Source of the DNA: Elusimicrobiota bacterium
GTDB taxonomy: Bacteria; Elusimicrobiota; Elusimicrobia; Elusimicrobiales; UBA9959
Assembly: GCA_003500765.1 (NCBI GenBank)
Contig: DNQL01000295.1
Location: forward strand, 1-9,097
DNA: 9,097 bases
Reading direction: 5' to 3'
A program made the translations under genes and the position numbers. This document shows positions 1 to 4,842 of the stretch, piece after piece. Under the pieces are notes generated by a model. The model saw nothing but the letters and a program-made list of their open reading frames with translations, was not told where the DNA came from and ran no database searches. Each line of letters opens with the position of its first letter. The stretch's first letter is position 1.

Positions 1-335
1 GGGCCTCTGGCGGCGGCCGGCGCCGCGGCGGGCGCGGCCTGGGGGGCCGGGAAAACGCGGGCGGAAGCCTTTCCTTCCGCGGCGGAGAATTCCACGGTGA
101 ACCGCCGGCCGCCGAGCTGGTATTCGAACGTGGCCGAAGCGCCGGCCGAGACGTCCTCCCTGCCTGGACCCGAGGCCGTTTCCAGCACCAGCGACACCAC
201 CTGCTGGCGTGAAAGCTCCTGCGCCGCCACCGGCGAAGAGCCGGCGGCGGTCTTTATCGCCGGCGGCTTGCCGGACTCCAGGGTCAGTTCCTGACCCGGC
301 TGCATCCTTTCTATCAGTCTGTCGAGTTGAGCCAT
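1..335 (-). CDS. Partial protein with a PilT/PilB-like N-terminal domain (3' end beyond the window)
   Basis: The first 111 residues are visible; the gene runs off the left edge. Residues 1-30 (MAQLDRLIERM, then ELTLESGKPPAIKT) follow the pattern of the N-terminal domain of PilT/PilB/GspE ATPases (xLHLxxGxPPxxR). Residues 40-51 (QELSRQQVVSLV) match the LTxEQ helix that follows. Residues 69-95 (FEYQLGGRRFTVEF, then ARVFP) resemble the FxYxxxGRFRVNVF strand pair. An Ala/Pro-rich linker begins near residue 96. The Walker motifs that would prove an ATPase lie outside the window, so a stand-alone pilus or adaptor domain is equally possible. The ATG at 335-333 shares its A with the TGA of the histidine kinase gene (TGATG). 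It has a GGAGG site at 344-340 with 4 nt spacing, which fixes the start and implies coupled translation. The family call rests on pattern only. Confidence 0.5.
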   Translation of the reverse strand, partial: MAQLDRLIERMQPGQELTLESGKPPAIKTAAGSSPVAAQELSRQQVVSLVLETASGPGREDVSAGASATFEYQLGGRRFTVEFSAAEGKASARVFPAPQAAPAAAPAAARG

Positions 336-1879
336 CACGCCTCCATTTTGTTCCGTCTCCCGGCTTTTTTAACCCCCGGCAGGGTGACCGTGAAGCGGCA
401 GCCCGACGGCCGCAGGTTTTCCGCCTTTATGGAGCCGCCGTGGGCTTCGGCGGCCAGCCGGCAGAAGGCCAGCCCCAGGCCTTTCCCCTTCCGCTCGCTC
501 CCGGACGCCGGCGCCGACTGAAAATACTTGTCGAACACCTTCTCCAGGTGCTCCGGGCGGATGCCGGGGCCCTTGTCGGTGACGGAAAACCTCACCCCGC
601 CGCCCGGAATACCGGCGGCGGCTATCGTCACCTTCGTCCCCTTCGGGGCGTAGCGCAGCGCGTTGGCGGCCAGGTTCTCCAGGATCCGGCGGAGGACGGC
701 GGGATCCCCGGTTAGCGGCTTCAGTCCGGGCGGCACGGAGACGGCTATCTCCCTTCCTTCCAGGCCGGCGGAACGGGCCAGGGCGGCCGCGGTCTTTCTC
801 ACAAGCGCGTCCGGGGCGACCTTACGCAGGTTCAGGCGCATACGCCCCTGCTCCATCCGGCTTATGTCCAGGATATCCGACAGCATCTTCTTCATCTCGG
901 CCGCCGCCTCGGAAACTATGGCCAGGTGCTCCCTGCTCTCGCAGGCGGGCAGCCCGCTGGGGCATTCGGCGGCCAGCTCGGTCCCGGCCACGATGGAAGT
1001 GAGCGGATTATTGAGATCGTGGACAATGGAGTGGGTCAGGAATTCCCTCATTTCCTCCAGGCGGCGCTGGTCGGTGATATCCCTGAAGGTTATGACGGCG
1101 CCGACGCGCGCCCCGTCGCTTATCATGGGCCTGGCCGAATAGGAAACGGGAAAAGAGCCGCCGTCGCGGCGCCAGAGCACTTCGTCGTTCACCCGCGAGA
1201 CCCTGCCCTTGCTGATGGCGGCGCTCATGGGACAACGCGCCGCGGGGTACCTGGAACCGTCGGAACGCTTGCAATGTATCGCGGGATGAAGCGGCTCCCC
1301 TTTAAGTTCTTCCAACCGCCAGCCGAGCATTTTCTCCGCGGCGTCGTTCATGAAAGTCACGCGGCCGCGCAGGTCCACGCCGATGATGCCGTCGCCCGAA
1401 GAAAGAAGTATCAGGCGCGCCTGCTCCGTCATTTCCCTGTCATGCGCGGCCAGCGCCGCCTGCGTCCGCTTCTGCTCCGTTATGTCCCGGGCTATGCCCT
1501 CCACGGCGACGACGCGTCCGCCGGCTTTGACCGGGATCTCCAGCACCTCGAGAACGCGGACCGAGCCGTTCTTATGGCGCGTCCTCACCTCGTAAGGAGA
1601 CTGCCGGACGCCTTTTATGCTCAAGGCGGTGCGGCGGCGCACCTCCCGCGCCTCCGGGCCGGGCACCAGGTAGCGGTCGAAATTTTTCAGGAATTCGGCT
1701 GTGCTGTAGCCGAGTATGTTGCGCACCGAGGGACTGACATATTGAAAGACTCCGTCCGTGTCGTGGCAGTAGAAGAAATATTCGCGGCGCAGGCCTTCGA
1801 CCATGCGCCTGAAGCGGCTCTCCGGAGAAAGGGCCGAACAGTTCCCGGCTCTCTTCCGTATCGTCATCCACATTTTCAT
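335..1879 (-). CDS. Soluble PAS-PAS sensor histidine kinase
   Basis: This 514-residue kinase has no hydrophobic segment long enough to span a membrane, so it is probably cytoplasmic. PAS1 covers about residues 23-137 (YVSPSVRNILGYS, ending in GIARDITEQKR). PAS2 covers about 150-275 (GIIGVDLRGRVTFMNDAAEKMLGW, ending in FRDITDQRRLEEM). The HisKA dimerisation helix follows, with phospho-acceptor H287 in HSIVHDLNNPLTSI. The ATPase domain (about 385-500) has an N box (ENLAANALRY, 401-410), a G1 box (DKGPGI, 435-440) and a G2 box (GKGLGL, 465-470), so it looks catalytically intact. PAS2 contains Cys203 and Cys216 around an RSDGSRYP segment. The ATG at 1879 has GGGAG at 1889-1885, 5 nt upstream, and lies 17 nt after the moaD-like stop. 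No receiver domain or response regulator gene is in the window, so partner and signal are unknown. Position after AOR suggests, without proof, a link to redox or aldehyde metabolism. Confidence 0.92.
   Translation of the reverse strand: MKMWMTIRKRAGNCSALSPESRFRRMVEGLRREYFFYCHDTDGVFQYVSPSVRNILGYSTAEFLKNFDRYLVPGPEAREVRRRTALSIKGVRQSPYEVRTRHKNGSVRVLEVLEIPVKAGGRVVAVEGIARDITEQKRTQAALAAHDREMTEQARLILLSSGDGIIGVDLRGRVTFMNDAAEKMLGWRLEELKGEPLHPAIHCKRSDGSRYPAARCPMSAAISKGRVSRVNDEVLWRRDGGSFPVSYSARPMISDGARVGAVITFRDITDQRRLEEMREFLTHSIVHDLNNPLTSIVAGTELAAECPSGLPACESREHLAIVSEAAAEMKKMLSDILDISRMEQGRMRLNLRKVAPDALVRKTAAALARSAGLEGREIAVSVPPGLKPLTGDPAVLRRILENLAANALRYAPKGTKVTIAAAGIPGGGVRFSVTDKGPGIRPEHLEKVFDKYFQSAPASGSERKGKGLGLAFCRLAAEAHGGSIKAENLRPSGCRFTVTLPGVKKAGRRNKMEA
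340..344 (-). promoter_or_regulatory. Ribosome binding site of the PilT-like gene
   Basis: GGAGG inside the last codons of the kinase gene lies 4 nt before the ATG at 335. With the TGATG overlap, it supports this ATG as the start. Confidence 0.6.
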
Positions 1880-1884
1880 CGGAG

Positions 1885-1889
1885 CTCCC
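1885..1889 (-). promoter_or_regulatory. Ribosome binding site of the histidine kinase gene
   Basis: GGGAG lies 5 nt upstream of the ATG at 1879. It supports this start over the in-frame ATGs at codons 3 and 5. Confidence 0.55.
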
Positions 1890-1896
1890 GGCGGGT

Positions 1897-2124
1897 TCAG
1901 CCGCCCGAATAGATATGGGAGACCACCACGCGGTCGCCTTCGGCCAGCGCGTCGCCCGGCGCAACCGCCCGGCCGTTGCGCGTGACTATAACGGGCCTTT
2001 TCCTGTCCACGCCCACGAAGGCCGGGAGTTCCCCGGCCGCCAGCGGCCCGGGGAGCTCCACGACTTTCTCGCTGAATCCCGCCTCGTAGATGAGCGGGCC
2101 GATCAGCTTCACGGTAACTTTCAT
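1897..2124 (-). CDS. MoaD/ThiS-family sulfur-carrier protein
   Basis: This 75-residue protein has the length and pattern of beta-grasp sulfur carriers: an N-terminal strand pair (MKVTVKLIGPLIY), a middle segment with an exposed strand (PVIVTRNGRAV), and GDALAEGDRVVV leading to the end HIYSGG. The terminal Gly74-Gly75 is the residue pair that MoaD and ThiS carry as adenylate and thiocarboxylate. MoaD with MoaE inserts the dithiolene sulfurs into cyclic pyranopterin to give molybdopterin. The ATG overlaps the AOR stop as TGATG, with no clear Shine-Dalgarno site, so its translation is probably coupled to AOR. AOR operons often carry such a small protein. Residues 45-70 also resemble ThiS, but no thiazole genes are nearby and AOR and moaA/moaC/moeA are, which favours a pterin role. 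No MoaE or MoeB/ThiF partner is visible here. Confidence 0.85.
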   Translation of the reverse strand: MKVTVKLIGPLIYEAGFSEKVVELPGPLAAGELPAFVGVDRKRPVIVTRNGRAVAPGDALAEGDRVVVSHIYSGG

Positions 2125-3962
2125 CAGCTCAGCTTTGCCAGCTTCGAAACCTCGGCGGCCTCGCCCTCCAGGCCCAGCTTCTTCAGGGTATCCATCGTCG
2201 GGATGCCGCGCTTATCATAGCCGCGCTGGTCGTAGTAATGCTGCAGCAGCGAGTCGTACTTGTCGTACTCCAGCACCACGCCCTTCTGCGGGCCCTCGGT
2301 GTCGGCGTTGGCCTTGTCGAACCAGACCGCCGGCGGGTAATCGTCCTTGCGGGTGGTCTCCGGGAACTCGCGCAGGTAATGCAGCTTGATCATGGAGTAG
2401 GCGCGGTCGGCCACGGTCCAGAAGTCGTCGAGCTTCCAGTCCAGGCCGGTGACGGCGTTGAAGAACCTGGGATAATTTTCCAACTCGTAGCCGACTTCCA
2501 CCCAGGGGAAGCGGCAGGCCACCAGCACCTCGAACAGGCCGCCGCGTATGCGCTGCAGCTCTATCACCTTGGCCGCCTTCTCGGGGCCGTAGCTTTCGCG
2601 CCGGCTGTGCTTGAGCTCGAAGGTGATGATCCACGCCTCGCGGTGGTGGCCGCCTATGGCCGCCACGCCGAAGGCCAGCGCCTGGCCGGGGATGGACTTG
2701 CAGTTGTAAGCGGCCATCTCCAGGCCTTTGACCTGCATGGCGTAGTCGGCCGAGTTCTTGCCGTAAACCTTCGCCGCGCGCAGGGCGCCGTCGGCCAGCA
2801 GGTTGCCGGTCTCGCCTTTCCTGGCGGCGATGTCCCAGAGCAGCGTCTTGCCCTTGTCGGCGTCGCCGAACTTGAAATCGCCTTTCGCCGCGCCGCGCTC
2901 TATGGCGTCGGCGTAGAAACCCAGCACCGCGCCGGCCGAGATGGTGTCGAGGCCGTAATCGTCGCAGAGGTAATTGAGCGAGCCCACCTTCTTAAGGTCG
3001 AACACGTTGACGTTCGGGCCCAGCATGCCGATATTCTCGTAGTCCAGCTCGCTCTCGCGCCCCTCGTCGTCGTGGATGGTGATGCCGCAGTGCATGGTGC
3101 AGCTGGGACAGCCGTAGGTCTTCACGCGGGCCGCGTCGAGCCGCTCGCCGTCCACCTTCCAGGCCTCCGGGTGGGAGGTCTTGCGCATATTCTGCACCGG
3201 CAGGCCGTTGACCTCGTTGCACCAGGCCAGCACGGCGTCCGTGCTCTGTTTGGACCAGCCGCTCTTCTGGTCCAGGTCATGCGCTTTTTTAAGGCCCTCC
3301 ACGCCGAGCTTCTTCATCAGTTCCGGGTCGGCCTGCGGTATCGGCCTGGTGCCTTTGACCACTATGGCTTTGAGCAGCTTGGAGCCCATCACGGCGCCGA
3401 TGCCGGGGCGGCCGCCGGCGCGGCCCTCGAGGCTGCGTATCACGGCGAAGAGCACCTTGTTCTCGCCGGCCTGGCCGATATTGAGCACGCCGGCGTTCTT
3501 GCCGTGCTTCTTGTAGATCCATTCATTGGAGAAATAGGTGCCCTTGCCCCACATCTCGGCGGCGTCGAGGAACTCGACCTTGTCGTCCTCGATATTGAGG
3601 TAGACCGGCTTGTCGGCCTTGCCTTCGATTATCATCGCGTCATAGCCGGCCTTGCGCAGCTGGCTGGAGACGTTCGAGCCCAGGTTGCCGTCGCCGTAGA
3701 AGCCGGTCAGCGGCGACTTGGCGGCCACCACCACTTTGCCGGTGTTCGGGGCCGGTATGCCGGCTATCGGGCCCAACGCCACGACCAGCTTGTTCTCGGG
3801 GCCCAGCGGGTCTATGCCGGGCTTGAGCTCATCGAAAAGTATCTTGGACGCGAAACCGCGCCCGCCCACCCATTTCCTGGCGAATTCCTCGGTGAAAGAT
3901 TCTTTCTTGAACGTTTTGTCGGTGAGGTTGACCCTCAGGATATAGCCGGTCCAGCCTTTCAT
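2124..3962 (-). CDS. aor: Tungsten-type aldehyde ferredoxin oxidoreductase
   Basis: AOR-family enzymes oxidise aldehydes to carboxylic acids, or run the reverse, with ferredoxin, using a tungsten (sometimes molybdenum) bis-pterin centre and one [4Fe-4S] cluster. At 612 residues the protein matches the family length (about 600-630). The N-terminal domain carries GGRGFASKILFDEL (33-46), GPENKLVVALGP (54-65) and SPLTGFYGDGNLG (83-95), typical of the pterin-binding beta domain. Cluster ligands are Cys285, Cys288 and Cys292 (CPSCTMHC) and Cys483 in VACRFPW. A DxxGLD-type pterin motif is present at 335-339 (DYGLD). The C-terminal signature YYDQRGYDKRGIPTMDTLKKLGL (576-598) is characteristic. The second pterin region reads YNCKSIPGQALAF (419-431), not the more common YDPR form. 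No signal peptide is visible, so it is cytoplasmic. ATG at 3962 has GGAGG at 5 nt. Substrate cannot be read from sequence, and tungsten is inferred from family. Confidence 0.96.
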   Translation of the reverse strand: MKGWTGYILRVNLTDKTFKKESFTEEFARKWVGGRGFASKILFDELKPGIDPLGPENKLVVALGPIAGIPAPNTGKVVVAAKSPLTGFYGDGNLGSNVSSQLRKAGYDAMIIEGKADKPVYLNIEDDKVEFLDAAEMWGKGTYFSNEWIYKKHGKNAGVLNIGQAGENKVLFAVIRSLEGRAGGRPGIGAVMGSKLLKAIVVKGTRPIPQADPELMKKLGVEGLKKAHDLDQKSGWSKQSTDAVLAWCNEVNGLPVQNMRKTSHPEAWKVDGERLDAARVKTYGCPSCTMHCGITIHDDEGRESELDYENIGMLGPNVNVFDLKKVGSLNYLCDDYGLDTISAGAVLGFYADAIERGAAKGDFKFGDADKGKTLLWDIAARKGETGNLLADGALRAAKVYGKNSADYAMQVKGLEMAAYNCKSIPGQALAFGVAAIGGHHREAWIITFELKHSRRESYGPEKAAKVIELQRIRGGLFEVLVACRFPWVEVGYELENYPRFFNAVTGLDWKLDDFWTVADRAYSMIKLHYLREFPETTRKDDYPPAVWFDKANADTEGPQKGVVLEYDKYDSLLQHYYDQRGYDKRGIPTMDTLKKLGLEGEAAEVSKLAKLS

Positions 3963-3967
3963 GTGCG

Positions 3968-3972
3968 CCTCC
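3968..3972 (-). promoter_or_regulatory. Strong ribosome binding site of the AOR gene
   Basis: A perfect GGAGG core lies 5 nt before the AOR ATG. Several other genes in the window start by overlap and lack such a site, so AOR is probably translated efficiently and independently. Confidence 0.8.
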
Positions 3973-3998
3973 GTACGAGCGGGATGATCTGCACGGTA

Positions 3999-4028
3999 AT
4001 TCTACCCTTTTTAATTATTAATTGGGAA
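3999..4028 (-). promoter_or_regulatory. Candidate sigma70-type promoter for aor-moaD-kinase
   Basis: The 79-bp gap between the ribbon-helix-helix gene and AOR holds an AT-rich island in otherwise GC-rich DNA. On the minus strand it offers TTCCCA (4028-4023; 4 of 6 to the -35 consensus), an 18-bp spacer, and TAGAAT (4004-3999; 5 of 6 to the -10 consensus). The spacer is A/T-rich with a near-symmetrical AATTA-TAATT element at 4011-4022. A start near 3992 would leave a leader of about 30 nt, enough for the ribosome binding site but too short for a known molybdenum or tungsten cofactor riboswitch. Read from consensus only. Confidence 0.45.
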
Positions 4029-4041
4029 CCCCGCCGGCAGG

Positions 4042-4299
4042 TCAGGGATGCCGCTCCCCGAGCCACTTTTCCATCAGTATCTTTATCTGCGACTGGTACG
4101 GAACGCCGCGTTTCCCGGCCTTTTCCCTGAAGGCGGCCAATAACGGTTCCGGGACCTTGAGGCTTATGAGCCGGCTTCTGGGCTTTTCCCCGCGCGCGTG
4201 CAGCCGCCTGAAATCGTCCAGGAAAGAAAGTATCTGCCCGGGTTTCATCCCGGAGCAACGCTCCAGATATTCCTTAGAAAAATACTGTACCGGCCTCAT
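4042..4299 (-). CDS. CopG/BrnA-like ribbon-helix-helix protein, probable antitoxin-type repressor
   Basis: This 85-residue protein has two parts. Residues 1-37 (QYFSKEYLERC, QILSFLDDFRRLH) are a helical segment with no function I can name. Residues 41-80 read as a ribbon-helix-helix fold: a strand RLISLKVPEPLLAAF, then a helix pair with GVPYQSQIKILMEKWL. That C-terminal pattern is typical of CopG/BrnA-type antitoxins, where paired strands bind the DNA major groove and the gene product represses its own operon. It overlaps the upstream nucleotidyltransferase gene by 4 nt (ATGA), which means co-translation and probably a partnership. The two palindromes before the nucleotidyltransferase are the obvious candidate binding sites. 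The antitoxin role is inferred; it could be only a repressor. All four Ile codons are ATA, as in the neighbours, so it does not look recently acquired. Confidence 0.75.
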   Translation of the reverse strand: MRPVQYFSKEYLERCSGMKPGQILSFLDDFRRLHARGEKPRSRLISLKVPEPLLAAFREKAGKRGVPYQSQIKILMEKWLGERHP

Positions 4300-4757
4300 C
4301 GCAGCGCCTCCAGAGCTTTGGCGTCCTCGATATCCTGCGGCCGGCCGCTGCGGCGCTTCATTTTTATAAGGTCGGGGCGGGAAACGACGGGCAGCCTCTC
4401 CCCTCCCGCTTTCACGGTGACGGTATCCAGGCCGGCCAGGTCTTCCGTTATGATTATATCCACCAGCTCGGCGGGATTGGCCGGGTTCCAGAAGCTCCAG
4501 CCGATAAGGTTGCGTTTCTTTATATACTCCTCGCGGAAGGAGCAGACCTGTTCCGCCGTGACCGGCAGCCGGGACTCCAGCCCGGCCGCTTTAAGCGCTT
4601 TTTCGGCCCGGCCGAAATTGAGGGGGCTTATTTCCAGCACGATATCGAGGTCGACGGTGCCGCGCACCGCTCCGTGCAGCGCCACGGCGTAACCGCCGGC
4701 TATGGCGAATTTAACCTTTCCGGCCTTAAGCGCTTTTACGATCCTGTATATAAACAT
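4296..4757 (-). CDS. Nucleotidyltransferase-fold protein, candidate toxin-like partner
   Basis: The 153-residue protein has the minimal nucleotidyltransferase core. AIAGGYAVALHGAVRGTVDLDIV (18-40) contains the Gly-Gly turn (21-22), the ALHG helix and the metal-binding pair Asp36 and Asp38 (DxD). Residues 129-150 (PDLIKMKRRSGRPQDIEDAKAL) match the C-terminal helix of AbiEii/DUF-type nucleotidyltransferases, where a Lys and the RPQDxxDxxxL segment are conserved. The metal-binding residues are present, so it may transfer nucleotides to a tRNA, protein or other target, but the sequence does not show the target. The partner gene overlaps by ATGA and encodes a ribbon-helix-helix protein, not the winged-helix AbiEi and not a HEPN protein. 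The ATG at 4757 is the first possible start, because an in-frame TAG lies 12 nt upstream. No Shine-Dalgarno site precedes it. Toxin activity is inferred from context; an antitoxin-type or metabolic role is possible. Confidence 0.8.
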   Translation of the reverse strand: MFIYRIVKALKAGKVKFAIAGGYAVALHGAVRGTVDLDIVLEISPLNFGRAEKALKAAGLESRLPVTAEQVCSFREEYIKKRNLIGWSFWNPANPAELVDIIITEDLAGLDTVTVKAGGERLPVVSRPDLIKMKRRSGRPQDIEDAKALEALR

Positions 4758-4778
4758 GGTATATACCTAGTATATACT
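4758..4778. promoter_or_regulatory. Tandem palindromic operator (two GTATATAC-centred sites)
   Basis: GGTATATACC (4758-4767) and AGTATATACT (4769-4778) are both perfect 10-bp palindromes, separated by a single base. Their centres are 11 bp apart, about one helical turn, so two bound dimers would sit on the same face of the DNA. A weaker copy, GTATATAA on the plus strand (4746-4753), falls inside the first codons of the nucleotidyltransferase gene. One site overlaps the -10 element and the other covers the predicted transcription start and abuts the ATG. This layout is typical of autoregulation by ribbon-helix-helix proteins. The binding protein is inferred to be the 4042-4299 product. Confidence 0.65.
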
Positions 4779-4797
4779 GTTGGTTCTAAAAAATCAA
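4769..4797 (-). promoter_or_regulatory. Candidate sigma70-type promoter of the nucleotidyltransferase/ribbon-helix-helix pair
   Basis: On the minus strand TTGATT (4797-4792; 4 of 6) and TATACT (4774-4769; 5 of 6) are separated by exactly 17 bp. A start about 7 nt past the -10 would fall near 4762, leaving only about 5 nt before the ATG at 4757. The transcript would therefore be nearly leaderless, consistent with the lack of a Shine-Dalgarno site. Confidence 0.6.
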
Positions 4798-4826
4798 GGA
4801 CCGGCTTTCCGCCGCCGGGGCGGCGG
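4788..4826 (-). terminator. Possible rho-independent terminator after the cofactor operon
   Basis: An 18-nt perfect GC palindrome (4826-4809) can form a 7-bp stem with a CCCC loop, starting 16 nt after the stop of the SpmA-SpmB gene. A run of six T (4793-4788 on the minus strand) follows, but 15 nt beyond the stem base, which is far for a classic terminator. The T run also sits inside the promoter spacer of the next pair. It could be a weak terminator or only a GC-rich hairpin. Confidence 0.35.
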
Positions 4827-4842
4827 CCTCCGCTTTCCGGGC

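Noticed and set aside
926..1912. A 328-codon plus-strand open frame opposite the histidine kinase
   Set aside because: It is antisense to a clear PAS-PAS-HisKA-HATPase protein and shows no domain pattern or ribosome binding site. The same holds for other plus-strand frames such as 5797-6645 and 7619-8704.
1897..2124. ThiS for thiamine synthesis
   Set aside because: The C-terminal half has some ThiS character, but no thiG, thiH or thiF is nearby, while AOR overlaps it and pterin genes are close.
3963..4041. A molybdenum/tungsten cofactor riboswitch before AOR
   Set aside because: The gap is only 79 bp and the likely leader about 30 nt, which cannot hold that structured RNA. The region before moeA is outside the window, so one could be there.
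2238..4130. A 630-codon open frame on the plus strand across the whole AOR gene
   Set aside because: It is the antisense shadow of a GC-rich gene. The translation is low-complexity (Ala, Gly, Val, His rich) with no recognisable motif, whereas AOR on the minus strand has all family signatures.
4042..4757. A MNT-HEPN or AbiEi-AbiEii module
   Set aside because: The nucleotidyltransferase fits broadly, but the partner is a ribbon-helix-helix protein with no HEPN RxxxxH motif and no winged-helix region.
4801..4842. Repeats of CGGAAAGC flanking the GC hairpin as mobile-element ends
   Set aside because: The two copies are direct, only 8 bp long and inside a GC-rich stretch. There is no transposase or target duplication, so they are probably chance or part of the terminator-like structure.
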